From the NCBI GenBank assembly GCA_036389155.1, contig DASVQN010000009.1, positions 72,615 to 136,614 of the forward strand: a stretch of DNA of 64,000 nt, read 5' to 3'. The notes beneath the pieces were generated by a model. The model saw only the letters and a program-made list of their open reading frames with translations. It had not been told where the DNA came from and made no database searches. Positions within the stretch are counted from its first letter, which is position 1. Each line of letters starts with the position of its first letter. Below are positions 8,305 through 16,291 of this stretch, piece after piece. This DNA is from CADCVT01 sp036389155. GTDB taxonomy: Bacteria; Actinomycetota; Thermoleophilia; Solirubrobacterales; Solirubrobacteraceae. The position numbers and the translations under genes were made by a program.

Positions 8305-9006
8305 TCATCCACCGATCGCACGCTCCAAGAAGCGGATCGATGCCGCCTGGTACTCCTCGTCGTGCTGGATCGAGCGGTGGTGGCCTCCGGGCGCCTCGAC
8401 GTAGCGGCTGCCGGGCGCCGCGGCATGCAGGCGGCGCGACACCTCGACGGGGACCGTCTCGTCGCCCTCGGCGTGCAGCAGCATGAGTCGCTCGCCGAGG
8501 TCGTGGGCGGCGACCTCCAGGTCGACGTTGGCGAGGACGAGCCCGAGACCGCTGACGTCCGCGCGGAAGGCGAAGCGGCCCTCCTGCACGCTGCGCAGCA
8601 GGCCCCCCGACGGCGCCGGGCAGATCGCCACCACCCCCGCGGCGCCCACGCGCTCGGCCGCCGCGAGCGCCATCCACCCGCCCATCGACGAGCCGCGCAG
8701 GGCGACGGGCCCGGCCGGCAGCAGCGCGGCGATCGTCGCGACGTCGTCGAGGACGCCGGCGCCCAGCGCGCCCTCGCTGTCGCCGTGGCCGCGGACGTCG
8801 AAGCACACCGCCGAGATCCCCACCGCGCGCAGCTTGCGCGCGAAGTCGAAGTGGCTCTCCTTGACCGAGTCCGCGCCGTGGACGATCACGACGCCGCCGG
8901 CCGCCACCTCGTGCTCGGGCGGGCGGAAGAGGGCGTAGGCGAGCCCGTCGACGCGCCCGAGCTCGGGCGGGTCGGAGGAGATGGTGCGCCAGGTTCCGGA
9001 GGGCAT
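8305..9006 (-). CDS. Alpha/beta hydrolase
   Basis: 233 aa. A serine nucleophile lies in RGSSMGGWMA, the acid in HAEGDETVPVE and the histidine in APGGHHRSIQ, so the triad is complete; HGADSVKESHFDFARKL and DVRGHGDSEG are typical of dienelactone-hydrolase/esterase-like members. Substrate unknown. The ATG at 9006 lies 16 bp from the divergent lysA start, so the two promoters must overlap. It is followed after 7 bp by the propeller gene on the same strand. Confidence 0.85.
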   Translation of the reverse strand: MPSGTWRTISSDPPELGRVDGLAYALFRPPEHEVAAGGVVIVHGADSVKESHFDFARKLRAVGISAVCFDVRGHGDSEGALGAGVLDDVATIAALLPAGPVALRGSSMGGWMALAAAERVGAAGVVAICPAPSGGLLRSVQEGRFAFRADVSGLGLVLANVDLEVAAHDLGERLMLLHAEGDETVPVEVSRRLHAAAPGSRYVEAPGGHHRSIQHDEEYQAASIRFLERAIGG

Positions 9007-9011
9007 ACAGT
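9006..9011 (+). promoter_or_regulatory. Putative -10 element TACAGT of lysA
   Basis: TACAGT ends 10 bases before the lysA GTG. Its first base lies within the start codon of the divergent hydrolase gene, so the two transcription units share this site. Confidence 0.4.
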
Positions 9012-9021
9012 CTTCGCCGCC

Positions 9022-10290
9022 GTGGCCGTCAAGACCCAGCAGCTGTCGCACGTCTACCCGATCGGCTCCTACCTGGACGACCAGGGCCGCCTGCACGTCG
9101 GCGGCTGCGACGTCGTCGAGGTCGCCCGCGACTACGGGACGCCCGCCTTCATCGTCTCCGAGGAGGACCTGCGCAGCCGCGCCCGCGCCTTCACGGCCGC
9201 GTTCGAGGCGCTGCACGAGCGCATCTCGCTCGTCTTCGCCACCAAGGCGTTCGCGTGCACCGCGGTCCTGCGCGTCTTCGCCGAGGAGGGCCTCGGCTGC
9301 GACGTCGCCAGCGGCGGCGAGCTCGCGATGGCCCTGCGCGCCGGGATGCGGCCCGAGCGCATCCACATGCACGGCAACGCCAAGAGCGAGGGCGAGCTGC
9401 GCGAGGCGCTGGACGCGGGCATCGGCGACGTCGTCATCGACAACACCGGCGACGTCGACAAGCTCGAGCGGATCATCGAGCCGGGCCGCACGCAGCCGGT
9501 CCAGATCCGCGTCACGCCCGACGTCGCCGGCGACACCCACGTCGCGATCTCCACCGGCCAGGCCGACTCGAAGTTCGGCTTCGGCCTGGACGACGCGCGC
9601 GAGGCGATCCGCCGCGTCGAGGCCTCGGACAAGCTCGAGCTGACCGGGCTGCACGCGCACATCGGGTCGCAGCTGCTCGCCCTCGAGCCGTTCCGCCTCG
9701 CCGTCGCCGCGATGGCGACGCTCGGGCACTATGACGTCGTCAACCTCGGCGGCGGGCTCGGCGTCGCGTACCACCGCGCCGAGGTCCCGCCGAGCGTCGA
9801 CGAGTACGCCGCGGCGAAGGTCGAGGCGGTGCACGAGCACTTCGGCACGGACGTCCTGATCATGGACGAGCTGGGCCGCGCGCTCGTCGCGAACTCGTGC
9901 GTCACGGCGTACACGGTCGAGTCGGTCAAGCACAACGTGTCCACGTGGGTCGGCGTGGACGGCGGCATGTCCGACAACCTGCGCCCGATGCTCTACGGGG
10001 CGCGCTACGAAGCCGAGGTCGCCGACCGCTTCGGCGGCGGGACGCACTGCCACCTCGTCGGCAAGCATTGCGAGTCCGGCGACGTGATCGTCCGCGACGC
10101 GAACCTCTCAGACCCGCGCCCCGGCGACGTCGTCGTCACGCCGGCCACGGGCGGCTACGGCCACTCGATGGCCAACAACTACAACGGCCAGCCGCGCCCG
10201 CCGGTGATCTTCTGCTCAGGCGGCGACGCGCGCGTCGTGGTCCGGCGCGAGACCTACGACGACCTGCTCGCCCGGGACGTCGACGCGTGA
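9022..10290 (+). CDS. lysA: Diaminopimelate decarboxylase
   Basis: 422 aa. It catalyses the last step of lysine synthesis, meso-diaminopimelate to L-lysine plus CO2. The PLP lysine is K75 in VFATKAFACT; GLHAHIGSQL, VNLGGGLGVAY and the substrate-site KHCESGDV motif are present. The usual EPGR motif that holds the PLP phosphate reads ELGR (residues 283-286), a Pro-to-Leu change. The GTG start at 9022 was taken because it follows a -10 hexamer and begins the conserved part of the protein. It leads the lysA-hom-thrC-thrB run; its stop overlaps the hom start (GTGA). Confidence 0.92.
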   Translation: MAVKTQQLSHVYPIGSYLDDQGRLHVGGCDVVEVARDYGTPAFIVSEEDLRSRARAFTAAFEALHERISLVFATKAFACTAVLRVFAEEGLGCDVASGGELAMALRAGMRPERIHMHGNAKSEGELREALDAGIGDVVIDNTGDVDKLERIIEPGRTQPVQIRVTPDVAGDTHVAISTGQADSKFGFGLDDAREAIRRVEASDKLELTGLHAHIGSQLLALEPFRLAVAAMATLGHYDVVNLGGGLGVAYHRAEVPPSVDEYAAAKVEAVHEHFGTDVLIMDELGRALVANSCVTAYTVESVKHNVSTWVGVDGGMSDNLRPMLYGARYEAEVADRFGGGTHCHLVGKHCESGDVIVRDANLSDPRPGDVVVTPATGGYGHSMANNYNGQPRPPVIFCSGGDARVVVRRETYDDLLARDVDA

Positions 10291-11513
10291 GCGGCAGGCC
10301 GTTCCGGATCGGCCTGCTCGGCCACGGCACCGTCGGCGGCGCCTTCGCCGAGCTGCTCCCCCGGCGCGCCGAGCACGTCTCGCACGTGACGGGGCTGCGG
10401 CCGGAGATCGTGGGCGTCCTCACGCGCAGCCGCGGCGACTTCGAGGATCTGCTGGCCTCGAGCGACATGATCGTCGAGCTGATCGGCGGCCTGGACCCGG
10501 CGCGCGGCTACGTCATGCGCGCGATCGCCGCGGGCAAGCACGTCGTCACCGCGAACAAGCAGCTGCTCGCCGAGCACGGGGAGGAGCTGTGGGCCGCGGC
10601 CCGCGAGCACGGGGTGCAGCTGCGCTTCGAGGCGGCGGTGGCCGGCGTCGTGCCGGTCATCCGCGTGCTGCAGGAGTCGCTGGCCGCCGCGGAGGTCGAC
10701 CGCGTCCACGGGATCGTCAACGGCACGACGAACTACATCCTCACGGAGATGGCCCGCACCGGCGCGTCGTACGCCGACGCGCTCGCCGACGCCCAGCGCC
10801 TGGGCTACGCGGAGGCCGACCCCACCGACGACGTGACGGGGAAGGACGCCGCCGCGAAGATGGCGATCCTCGCGCGCCTGGCGTTCGACACGCCGGTCTC
10901 GCTCGCGCAGGTGCCCTACGAGGGCATCGAACATTTGACAAACGACGACCTGCAGTACGCCCGCGACCTCGGCCTCGGCCTGAAGCTGATCGGCACGGCC
11001 GAGCGCGTCGACGGCAGGCTCTCGGTCCGCGTGCATCCCGCGTTCCTCTACGGCGGCCACCCGCTCGCCAGCGTCAACGGCCCGTACAACGCCGTCACCG
11101 TCGAGTCGCAGTCGATCACCGAGATCACCATGTCCGGCCCGGGCGCCGGCGGGCCGCAGACGGCGAGCGCCGTGCTGGGGGACGTGATCAGCGCGATGAT
11201 CCCGCCCGCCTCGACGCCCGAGACGACGCAGCGGCTGGAGATCGCCGACGACGTCGAGTCCGCCTTCTACCTGCACCTCGAGGTCGCCGACCGGCCGGGC
11301 GTGCTCGCGCAGGTCGCGCAGGTCCTCGGCCTGCAGGGCGCGTCGATCAAGTCGGTCGTGCAGAAGGGGCTGGGGGACCAGGCGCGGCTGACGATGGTCG
11401 TCCACCCGCTGCTCGAGTCCAAGTTCTTCGCCGCCCGCGACCTCATCGCCGGCCTGGACTTCGTGCGCACGCCGCCGCGGGCGATCCGGGTCATCGAGGA
11501 GGAGTTCGTCTGA
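10287..11513 (+). CDS. hom: Homoserine dehydrogenase with C-terminal ACT domain
   Basis: 408 aa. It reduces aspartate semialdehyde to homoserine. It has an N-terminal NAD(P) fold (IGLLGHGTVGGAF), TANKQLLAEHG, the catalytic-domain signatures VNGTTNYILTEM and GYAEADPTDDVTGKDAAAK, and an ACT domain (FYLHLEVADRPGVLAQVAQVL, from about residue 328) for feedback control, expected to sense threonine. The GTG at 10287 overlaps the lysA stop by four bases, so translation is coupled. Confidence 0.95.
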   Translation: MSGRPFRIGLLGHGTVGGAFAELLPRRAEHVSHVTGLRPEIVGVLTRSRGDFEDLLASSDMIVELIGGLDPARGYVMRAIAAGKHVVTANKQLLAEHGEELWAAAREHGVQLRFEAAVAGVVPVIRVLQESLAAAEVDRVHGIVNGTTNYILTEMARTGASYADALADAQRLGYAEADPTDDVTGKDAAAKMAILARLAFDTPVSLAQVPYEGIEHLTNDDLQYARDLGLGLKLIGTAERVDGRLSVRVHPAFLYGGHPLASVNGPYNAVTVESQSITEITMSGPGAGGPQTASAVLGDVISAMIPPASTPETTQRLEIADDVESAFYLHLEVADRPGVLAQVAQVLGLQGASIKSVVQKGLGDQARLTMVVHPLLESKFFAARDLIAGLDFVRTPPRAIRVIEEEFV

Positions 11514-11518
11514 CCGGG

Positions 11519-12520
11519 TTGATCGAGCGCTATCGCGACCGGCTGCCGTTCGCCGACGACGATCCCGTCGTCAGCCTCGGCGAGGGCTCGACGCCGGTCG
11601 TGCAGGCGCCGTTCCTCTCCGAGCGCGTCGGCGCGGAGGTGTGGCTGAAGGTCGAGGGCGCGAACCCGACGGGCTCGTTCAAGGACCGCGGGATGACGTG
11701 CGCGGTGTCGGCGGCCGTGCGCGAGGGCGCCGAGGCGGTGATCTGCGCGTCGACCGGCAACACGGCGGCGAGCGCGGCGGCGTACGCGGCCAAGGCCGGG
11801 CTGACCGGCGCGGTGATCGTGCCCGAGGGGAAGATCGCCGCGGGCAAGCTCGCGCAGGCGCTGATGCACGGCGCGCGCGTGATCGCGCTGCGCGGGAACT
11901 TCGACCAGGCGCTGCAGCTCGTCCGCCAACTCGTCGAGACCCATCCGATCGCGCTCGTCAACAGCGTCAACGCGTTCCGGATGGAGGGGCAGAAGACGGC
12001 GGCGTTCGAGCTGCTCGACGACCTCGAGTCGCTCGACCTGCTGTGCATCCCCGTCGGCAACGCCGGCAACGTGACGGCGTACTGGAAGGGCTTTCGCGAG
12101 GCCGGCGCCTCGCCGCGGCTGTTCGGCTTCCAGGCCGAGGGGGCGGCGCCGCTGGTCCTCGGCCATCCGGTCGAGCGGCCCGAGACGGTGGCCAGCGCCA
12201 TCCGGATCGGCAACCCCGCGCGCTGGGAGGACGCGATGGCGGCGATGACCGAGTCGCGCGGGCACGTGCGCGCGGTGAGCGACGACGAGATCCTCGACGC
12301 CTACCGCCTGCTCGCGTCGCGCGAGGGCGTCTTCTGCGAGCCGGCCAGCGCGGCCTCGGTCGCCGGGCTGCTCAAGCACGGCGCGGACGGCGCGGAGCGC
12401 GTCGTGTGCGTCCTGACCGGCCACGGGCTGAAGGACCCGCAGACGGCGCTCGACCAGCCGGAGTCGGTGGTGCCGTGCGAGCCGACGCTGGCGGCGGTCG
12501 AGCGGGCAGTGCTGGGCTAG
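11519..12520 (+). CDS. thrC: Threonine synthase
   Basis: About 333 aa. It converts O-phosphohomoserine to threonine with PLP bound at the lysine of NPTGSFKDRGMT; STGNTAASAAAYAAKAG and the GNAGNVTAYWKGF phosphate-binding loop are present. Coordinates use the first standard codon, TTG 11519. A CTG at 11510 is a better biological candidate: GGAGGAG sits five bases before it, it would overlap the hom stop as CTGA, in the same way as lysA/hom, and it restores the usual M-x-G-[VL]-I-E N-terminus. The TAG stop lies inside the -10 hexamer of thrB. Confidence 0.93.
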   Translation: MIERYRDRLPFADDDPVVSLGEGSTPVVQAPFLSERVGAEVWLKVEGANPTGSFKDRGMTCAVSAAVREGAEAVICASTGNTAASAAAYAAKAGLTGAVIVPEGKIAAGKLAQALMHGARVIALRGNFDQALQLVRQLVETHPIALVNSVNAFRMEGQKTAAFELLDDLESLDLLCIPVGNAGNVTAYWKGFREAGASPRLFGFQAEGAAPLVLGHPVERPETVASAIRIGNPARWEDAMAAMTESRGHVRAVSDDEILDAYRLLASREGVFCEPASAASVAGLLKHGADGAERVVCVLTGHGLKDPQTALDQPESVVPCEPTLAAVERAVLG

Positions 12521-12523
12521 GGT
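12518..12523 (+). promoter_or_regulatory. Putative -10 element TAGGGT of thrB, built on the thrC stop codon
   Basis: TAGGGT ends 7 bases before the thrB GTG and has no Shine-Dalgarno sequence after it. Its first three bases are the thrC stop codon. This would give thrB its own leaderless transcript in addition to read-through. Confidence 0.5.
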
Positions 12524-12530
12524 CCGCGGC

Positions 12531-13382
12531 GTGCAGCGCCGCCGCCTCGTCCGCGTCCCCGCGTCGTCGGCCAACCTCGGCCCGGGGTTCGACGCGTTCG
12601 CGGCGGCGCTCGCCCTCCACGTCGAGCTGGAGGTCGAGGAGACCGGGACGTTCGCGGTCGAGACGGCGCTGGACGTGCCGCGCGACCGGTCGAACCTCGT
12701 CGTCCGGGCGTTCGAGCGCCTGCACCGCGCCGACGGGTTCACGTTCCGCATCGCGTCGAAGGTGCCGCTGAGCGCCGGGCTCGGGTCGAGCGCGTCGGCG
12801 ATCGTGGCGGGGCTCGTCGCCGCCGACCACCTCTTCGAGCTCGACGCCGACCTGCTGGCGCACGCGACGGCGATGGAGGGCCACCCCGACAACGTCGCGG
12901 CCGCGCTGCAGGGCGGGTTCGTCGTCGTCGCGGACGGGCGCGTGGTGCGGTTCGACCCGCCGCCCGAGCTCGAGGGCGTGCTCGTCGTGCCCCGCGACCC
13001 TGTGCGCACGCAGGACGCGCGGGCGGCGCTTCCTGACCAGGTACCGATGGCCGACGCGATCTTCAACGTCGCGCACGCGTCGCTGCTGATGATCGGGCTC
13101 GCGCGCGCGGACCTGGACCTGGTCGCTCGCGGGCTCGCCGACCGGCTGCACCAGCCGCGCCGCGCGCACCTGTACCCGCGCTCGATGGAGCTCGTCGGCC
13201 GGGCGCGGGAGCTGGGCGCGCTCGGCGCGACGATCTCGGGCGCGGGGCCGGCCGTGCTCCTGTGGTCCCACTACGAGCAGACGGCGGGCGTGTTCGAGGC
13301 GGTGCGGCGCGAGACCGACGGCTGGGCCGACGTCATGCGCGCGCCGTTCGAGTCGATGGGGGCGGACGTCCGCGCGATGTGA
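12531..13382 (+). CDS. thrB: Homoserine kinase
   Basis: 283 aa GHMP kinase making O-phosphohomoserine, the substrate of ThrC. The N-terminal RVPASSANLGPGFDAFAAAL and the ATP loop VPLSAGLGSSASAIVAG (~residues 80-96) are clear, as is the C-terminal GATISGAGPAVLLW. The GTG start is 10 bp after the thrC stop and is preceded by TAGGGT rather than by a ribosome site. It closes the aspartate-family cluster. Confidence 0.95.
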   Translation: MQRRRLVRVPASSANLGPGFDAFAAALALHVELEVEETGTFAVETALDVPRDRSNLVVRAFERLHRADGFTFRIASKVPLSAGLGSSASAIVAGLVAADHLFELDADLLAHATAMEGHPDNVAAALQGGFVVVADGRVVRFDPPPELEGVLVVPRDPVRTQDARAALPDQVPMADAIFNVAHASLLMIGLARADLDLVARGLADRLHQPRRAHLYPRSMELVGRARELGALGATISGAGPAVLLWSHYEQTAGVFEAVRRETDGWADVMRAPFESMGADVRAM

Positions 13383-13425
13383 CCGACGGGGGGCGAGCTT
13401 CCGCCGCGCGCGCCCTCTGTCCACC

Positions 13426-13713
13426 GTGCCCGTCCGCCTCGCCACCACCCTCTGCGCCCGCGCTCGCGGCCTGCTCGGGCGGGCGGCGGCGGAACCTCTC
13501 CTCCTCGCGCCGGCGCGCTCGGTCCACACGTGCGGGATGCGCTTCCCGATCGACGTCGTCTTCCTCGACGCGGAGCTCCGGGTGGTGAAGGTGGTGCGGG
13601 ACCTCCCCGCGTGGCGGGTCGCGAGCGCGCGCCGCGCACGGGCCGTGCTGGAGCTTCCCGCCGGCGGGGCGGCGGCGCTCGAGGCGGGGGTGAGGCTGGA
13701 GCTCAGGCCCTGA
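13426..13713 (+). CDS. DUF192 family protein
   Basis: 95 aa. The family core is visible: ATTLCARARGLLGR, then SVHTCGMRFPIDVVFLD and the VLELPAGGAAAL end. DUF192 proteins are small beta-barrel proteins of unknown role, often secreted; no signal peptide is seen here. GTG start. Its last 11 bases overlap the convergent L,D-transpeptidase gene. Confidence 0.85.
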   Translation: MPVRLATTLCARARGLLGRAAAEPLLLAPARSVHTCGMRFPIDVVFLDAELRVVKVVRDLPAWRVASARRARAVLELPAGGAAALEAGVRLELRP

Positions 13714-14482
13714 TGTCGACGCGCGTGCCCGCGGGCAGCCGGCGCAGCAGGCGCTCCATCACCGCGCGCTCCGCGACGAGGCACCCGGCCGACACCGCGG
13801 CGCCGACCCGCCGGTCGTCCGGCGAGCCGTGCAGCGCCAGGCGGTCTCCGCCGCGCCACCCCGCCGGCAGCGACGGCTGGCGGCCGCTCAGCGCGAGGAT
13901 GCAGCAGCCGTAGACGGACCTCGGCCCGCTCGTGACGAGGCGGTCGGTCACCGCGAAGCGTCCCAGCGGCGTGGGGGAGCCCGGCGCGCCGATCCCGACG
14001 CGGAAGCGCTCGACGACCTTCCCGCGCCGCCGCACGACGGCCGTCCGCGCGCTGCGGTCGACCACGATGCGCCACGGCTCGGAGTACAGCCGGGCGTCGC
14101 GCGCCGCGATCCACCCGACGCGCCCGTTGGGAAGCGACTCGTGCAGCACGCCGAGCCAGCGGCCGCGCCGGGCCACGACGGCGAGGATCTGCTGCCCGTC
14201 GAACGCCGTCCGGCGCCCGATCCGCGTCACGACCCGGCCGCCGGGCGAGGCACGCAGCCTCGTGCGCCGCAGCACCCCCGCGCCGAGGGGAGCGGAGCGC
14301 CCTCGCCGCGGCGCCACGCCTGCGGCCGGCCGCGCCGTGCTCTGCCGCGCCGTCGCGTCCGCTGCCCCGCCGGTTACCGGCAGCCGCTGCCACGCGGTGT
14401 CGCCGAGGTCGGTCGCGGCGCCCGCGAGTCCCACCGTCAGAGCCAGCCCCGCCGCAGTCGCGAACGCCGCGAGCCTGCCCAT
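13703..14482 (-). CDS. Secreted L,D-transpeptidase (YkuD) with SH3-like domain
   Basis: 259 aa. A signal peptide (MGRLAAFATAAGLALTVGLAGA) is followed by an SH3-like segment (LRASPGGRVV...GRWLGVLHE) and a YkuD catalytic domain with LALHGSPDD and SAGCLV; the nucleophile is C234. Such enzymes form 3-3 crosslinks in peptidoglycan or attach proteins to it. The ATG is 4 bp after the ParA-like stop, making this the third gene of an FHA-ParA-transpeptidase operon. It overlaps DUF192 at the 3' end. Confidence 0.88.
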   Translation of the reverse strand: MGRLAAFATAAGLALTVGLAGAATDLGDTAWQRLPVTGGAADATARQSTARPAAGVAPRRGRSAPLGAGVLRRTRLRASPGGRVVTRIGRRTAFDGQQILAVVARRGRWLGVLHESLPNGRVGWIAARDARLYSEPWRIVVDRSARTAVVRRRGKVVERFRVGIGAPGSPTPLGRFAVTDRLVTSGPRSVYGCCILALSGRQPSLPAGWRGGDRLALHGSPDDRRVGAAVSAGCLVAERAVMERLLRRLPAGTRVDIRA

Positions 14483-14486
14483 GGGC

Positions 14487-15269
14487 CTACGCCGTGACGC
14501 GAAGGGCTTCGAGCCGCCGCCGCGCCTCCTCGAGGCCGAGTCGGCCGAGGAGCTCGTCGGCGAGCGAGATGTAGTCCTCGCCGAGGTCGGGTCGGTAGTC
14601 GAGGATGGAGACGCCGCGCTCCGCGGACTCCGCGTACGCGATGGACTGGCGGATGGTGGTGTCGAAGACCTTGTCCGTGAACTCCTCACGGAGCGTCGTA
14701 TACGCATCACGCGAGTGGATCGTCCGCATGTCGGCGATGTTGAAGACCACGCCCAGCCATTCCAACTCAGGGTTGAGGCTGTCGCGCGCCAACTCGACGA
14801 CCTCGAGCGCCTGCTCGACGCCCTGCATCGCGAAGTACTGCGCCTCGGCGGACAGCAGCGCCCAGTCGGCCGCCACCAGCGCGTTGACGGTCAGCAGCCC
14901 GAGCGTCGGCGGGCAGTCGAGGAAGATCACGTCGTAGTTGCGCTTGACGTCCTTCAGCGCCCGCTTGAGCGTCAGCTCGCGGCCCATCTTCCCGGCCAGC
15001 GCCAGCTCGGCCTCGGCCAGGGACAGGTTGGCGGGCATGACGTCGTCGTGGATGGCCTCGCGCGCCTTGGCGCGGCCGGCCAGGACGTCGCCGACGGTGG
15101 GCGACGCCTCCGGATCGACGTCGAAGTAGTCCGACAGGTTCCCCTGCGGGTCGAGGTCGATGGCCAGCACCCGGAGGTCCAGCCGGCGCAGGACGTCCGT
15201 GAGCGTCCGGACCGACGTGGTCTTCCCGGTGCCGCCCTTCTGGGAGAGGATCGCGATCGTCGCGGCCAA
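14487..15269 (-). CDS. ParA/Soj-family ATPase (orphan)
   Basis: 260 aa. It starts with a deviant Walker A (SQKGGTGKTTSVR, K at about 16), has DLDPQGNLSDYF (Walker A') and VIFLDCPPTLG (Walker B), and ends in two alpha-helical segments. ParA ATPases position cargo (chromosome, plasmid, protein clusters) by dimerising on DNA or membrane. No parB gene or parS-like site accompanies it. A TTG start is used; the TAACCT hexamer ends 9 bases upstream. It sits between an FHA gene and an L,D-transpeptidase gene in one operon, which suggests a protein-positioning role at the cell wall (inference). Confidence 0.88.
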   Translation of the reverse strand: MAATIAILSQKGGTGKTTSVRTLTDVLRRLDLRVLAIDLDPQGNLSDYFDVDPEASPTVGDVLAGRAKAREAIHDDVMPANLSLAEAELALAGKMGRELTLKRALKDVKRNYDVIFLDCPPTLGLLTVNALVAADWALLSAEAQYFAMQGVEQALEVVELARDSLNPELEWLGVVFNIADMRTIHSRDAYTTLREEFTDKVFDTTIRQSIAYAESAERGVSILDYRPDLGEDYISLADELLGRLGLEEARRRLEALRVTA

Positions 15270-15278
15270 GGTCCCAGG

Positions 15279-15284
15279 AGGTTA
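15279..15284 (-). promoter_or_regulatory. Putative -10 element TAACCT of the parA-like gene
   Basis: On the minus strand TAACCT ends 9 bases before the TTG start, within the 25-bp gap after the FHA gene, so the ParA/transpeptidase pair may also be transcribed on its own. Confidence 0.4.
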
Positions 15285-15294
15285 GCCAGGACCG

Positions 15295-15870
15295 TCAGCC
15301 GGTGGTCTCGAGCGGTGCGTCCGCGGCCGGCGCGCCCGCCGGCGCGACCTCGAGGAACGTCAGGCGGTAGCGCCCGACGACGATCTCGTCGCCGTCGCGC
15401 AGCTCGCGCCACTCGACGCGCTCGCCGTTGACGAACACGCCGTTGAGCGACCGGTCGTCGAGCACCCGCACGCCGTCCGGCTGGCGGACGATCAGCGCGT
15501 GGCGGCGCGACACGGTCGGGTCGTCGAAGCGGACGTCGGCGGCCAGGCTGCGCCCGACGCGCGTCCACTCGCGCTCCAGCGCGATCGAGTCGGTGCGGCC
15601 GTCGCGGTCGAAGACCAGGTAGCGGCCGGGCTCGGTGACGTGCTCGCGAGCCGTCGCCAGCCAGGCCTCGCGCTCCTCGGGGGAGCGCTCAGGCGCGGCG
15701 CCGCGGGCGAAGCGCGGCCCGCTGAACAGGGACGCGCGAGCGAAGCTCGAGCTCCCGCAGCCGGGACACGTCGGCAGCTCGTCGGCGGCAGCCAGCGTCA
15801 CGACGTAGCCGCACTCCTCGCAGCGGAACGACCCGGTTCCGGCGAGCGTGCCAGACGTGAGTGACTCCAT
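15295..15870 (-). CDS. Zinc-ribbon FHA-domain protein
   Basis: 191 aa. An N-terminal zinc ribbon (CEECGY...CPGCGSSSF, residues ~17-41) is followed by a helical linker and a C-terminal FHA domain (WTRVGRSLAADVRFDDPTVSRRH...DDRSLNGVFVNG, residues ~100-170) with all the phosphothreonine-contact signatures (GRS, SRRH, SxNG). It should bind a partner phosphorylated by a Ser/Thr kinase; no kinase is encoded here. ATG start with AGAGGGG before it. First gene of the FHA-ParA-transpeptidase operon and divergent from a small zinc-finger gene. Confidence 0.88.
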   Translation of the reverse strand: MESLTSGTLAGTGSFRCEECGYVVTLAAADELPTCPGCGSSSFARASLFSGPRFARGAAPERSPEEREAWLATAREHVTEPGRYLVFDRDGRTDSIALEREWTRVGRSLAADVRFDDPTVSRRHALIVRQPDGVRVLDDRSLNGVFVNGERVEWRELRDGDEIVVGRYRLTFLEVAPAGAPAADAPLETTG

Positions 15871-15991
15871 CCCCTCTTGCTCCTCTCGAGGGCACGCCGA
15901 GGGGCGCGCCCTTGTAGCTCCCGCTCGTGACGATACTAACGACTACCCAGTTCTGGGAAGGAACTCGAGGTCATCTCTCGAACAGACGGCC

Positions 15992-16258
15992 ATGCCCCGT
16001 CTGCTGCCGACGCTCATGCCCTCCGATCTCGAGCTGCGCCTGCTGCGCAAGGGGCTCGGGGAGCTCAAGGACGACCGCGAGTCATGCGGCGACTGCGGCC
16101 GCACGCCGCTCACCGGAGAGCGCGTGCACCACTACGAGAACGGGTCCGTCGCCTGCGAGCTGTGCCGGCCCGCTCACCGCGGCATGCCGGCGCGCAGCGA
16201 GCTCGTCTGCCACCCCGAGCACGGGCACACGGTCAAGGTCCGCCTCCGGGCCGCGTAG
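15992..16258 (+). CDS. Small zinc-finger-like protein of unknown function
   Basis: 88 aa from ATG 15992 (an ATG at 16016 is an alternative). The core has CGDCGRTPLTGERVHHY, then CELCRP and a CHPEHGH end, so up to two zinc sites are possible; the first CxxC/CxxC set looks like a treble-clef or HNH-like finger without catalytic residues. No signal peptide. Divergent from the FHA gene across about 120 bp. Function not recognised. Confidence 0.65.
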   Translation: MPRLLPTLMPSDLELRLLRKGLGELKDDRESCGDCGRTPLTGERVHHYENGSVACELCRPAHRGMPARSELVCHPEHGHTVKVRLRAA

Positions 16259-16274
16259 GCCCGGGCGGCAGGGG

Positions 16275-16280
16275 TAGCAT
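16275..16280 (+). promoter_or_regulatory. Putative -10 element TAGCAT
   Basis: TAGCAT ends 11 bases before the ATG at 16292, with only C/G-rich sequence between and no Shine-Dalgarno motif. Confidence 0.45.
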
Positions 16281-16291
16281 CCCCGCCGCCG

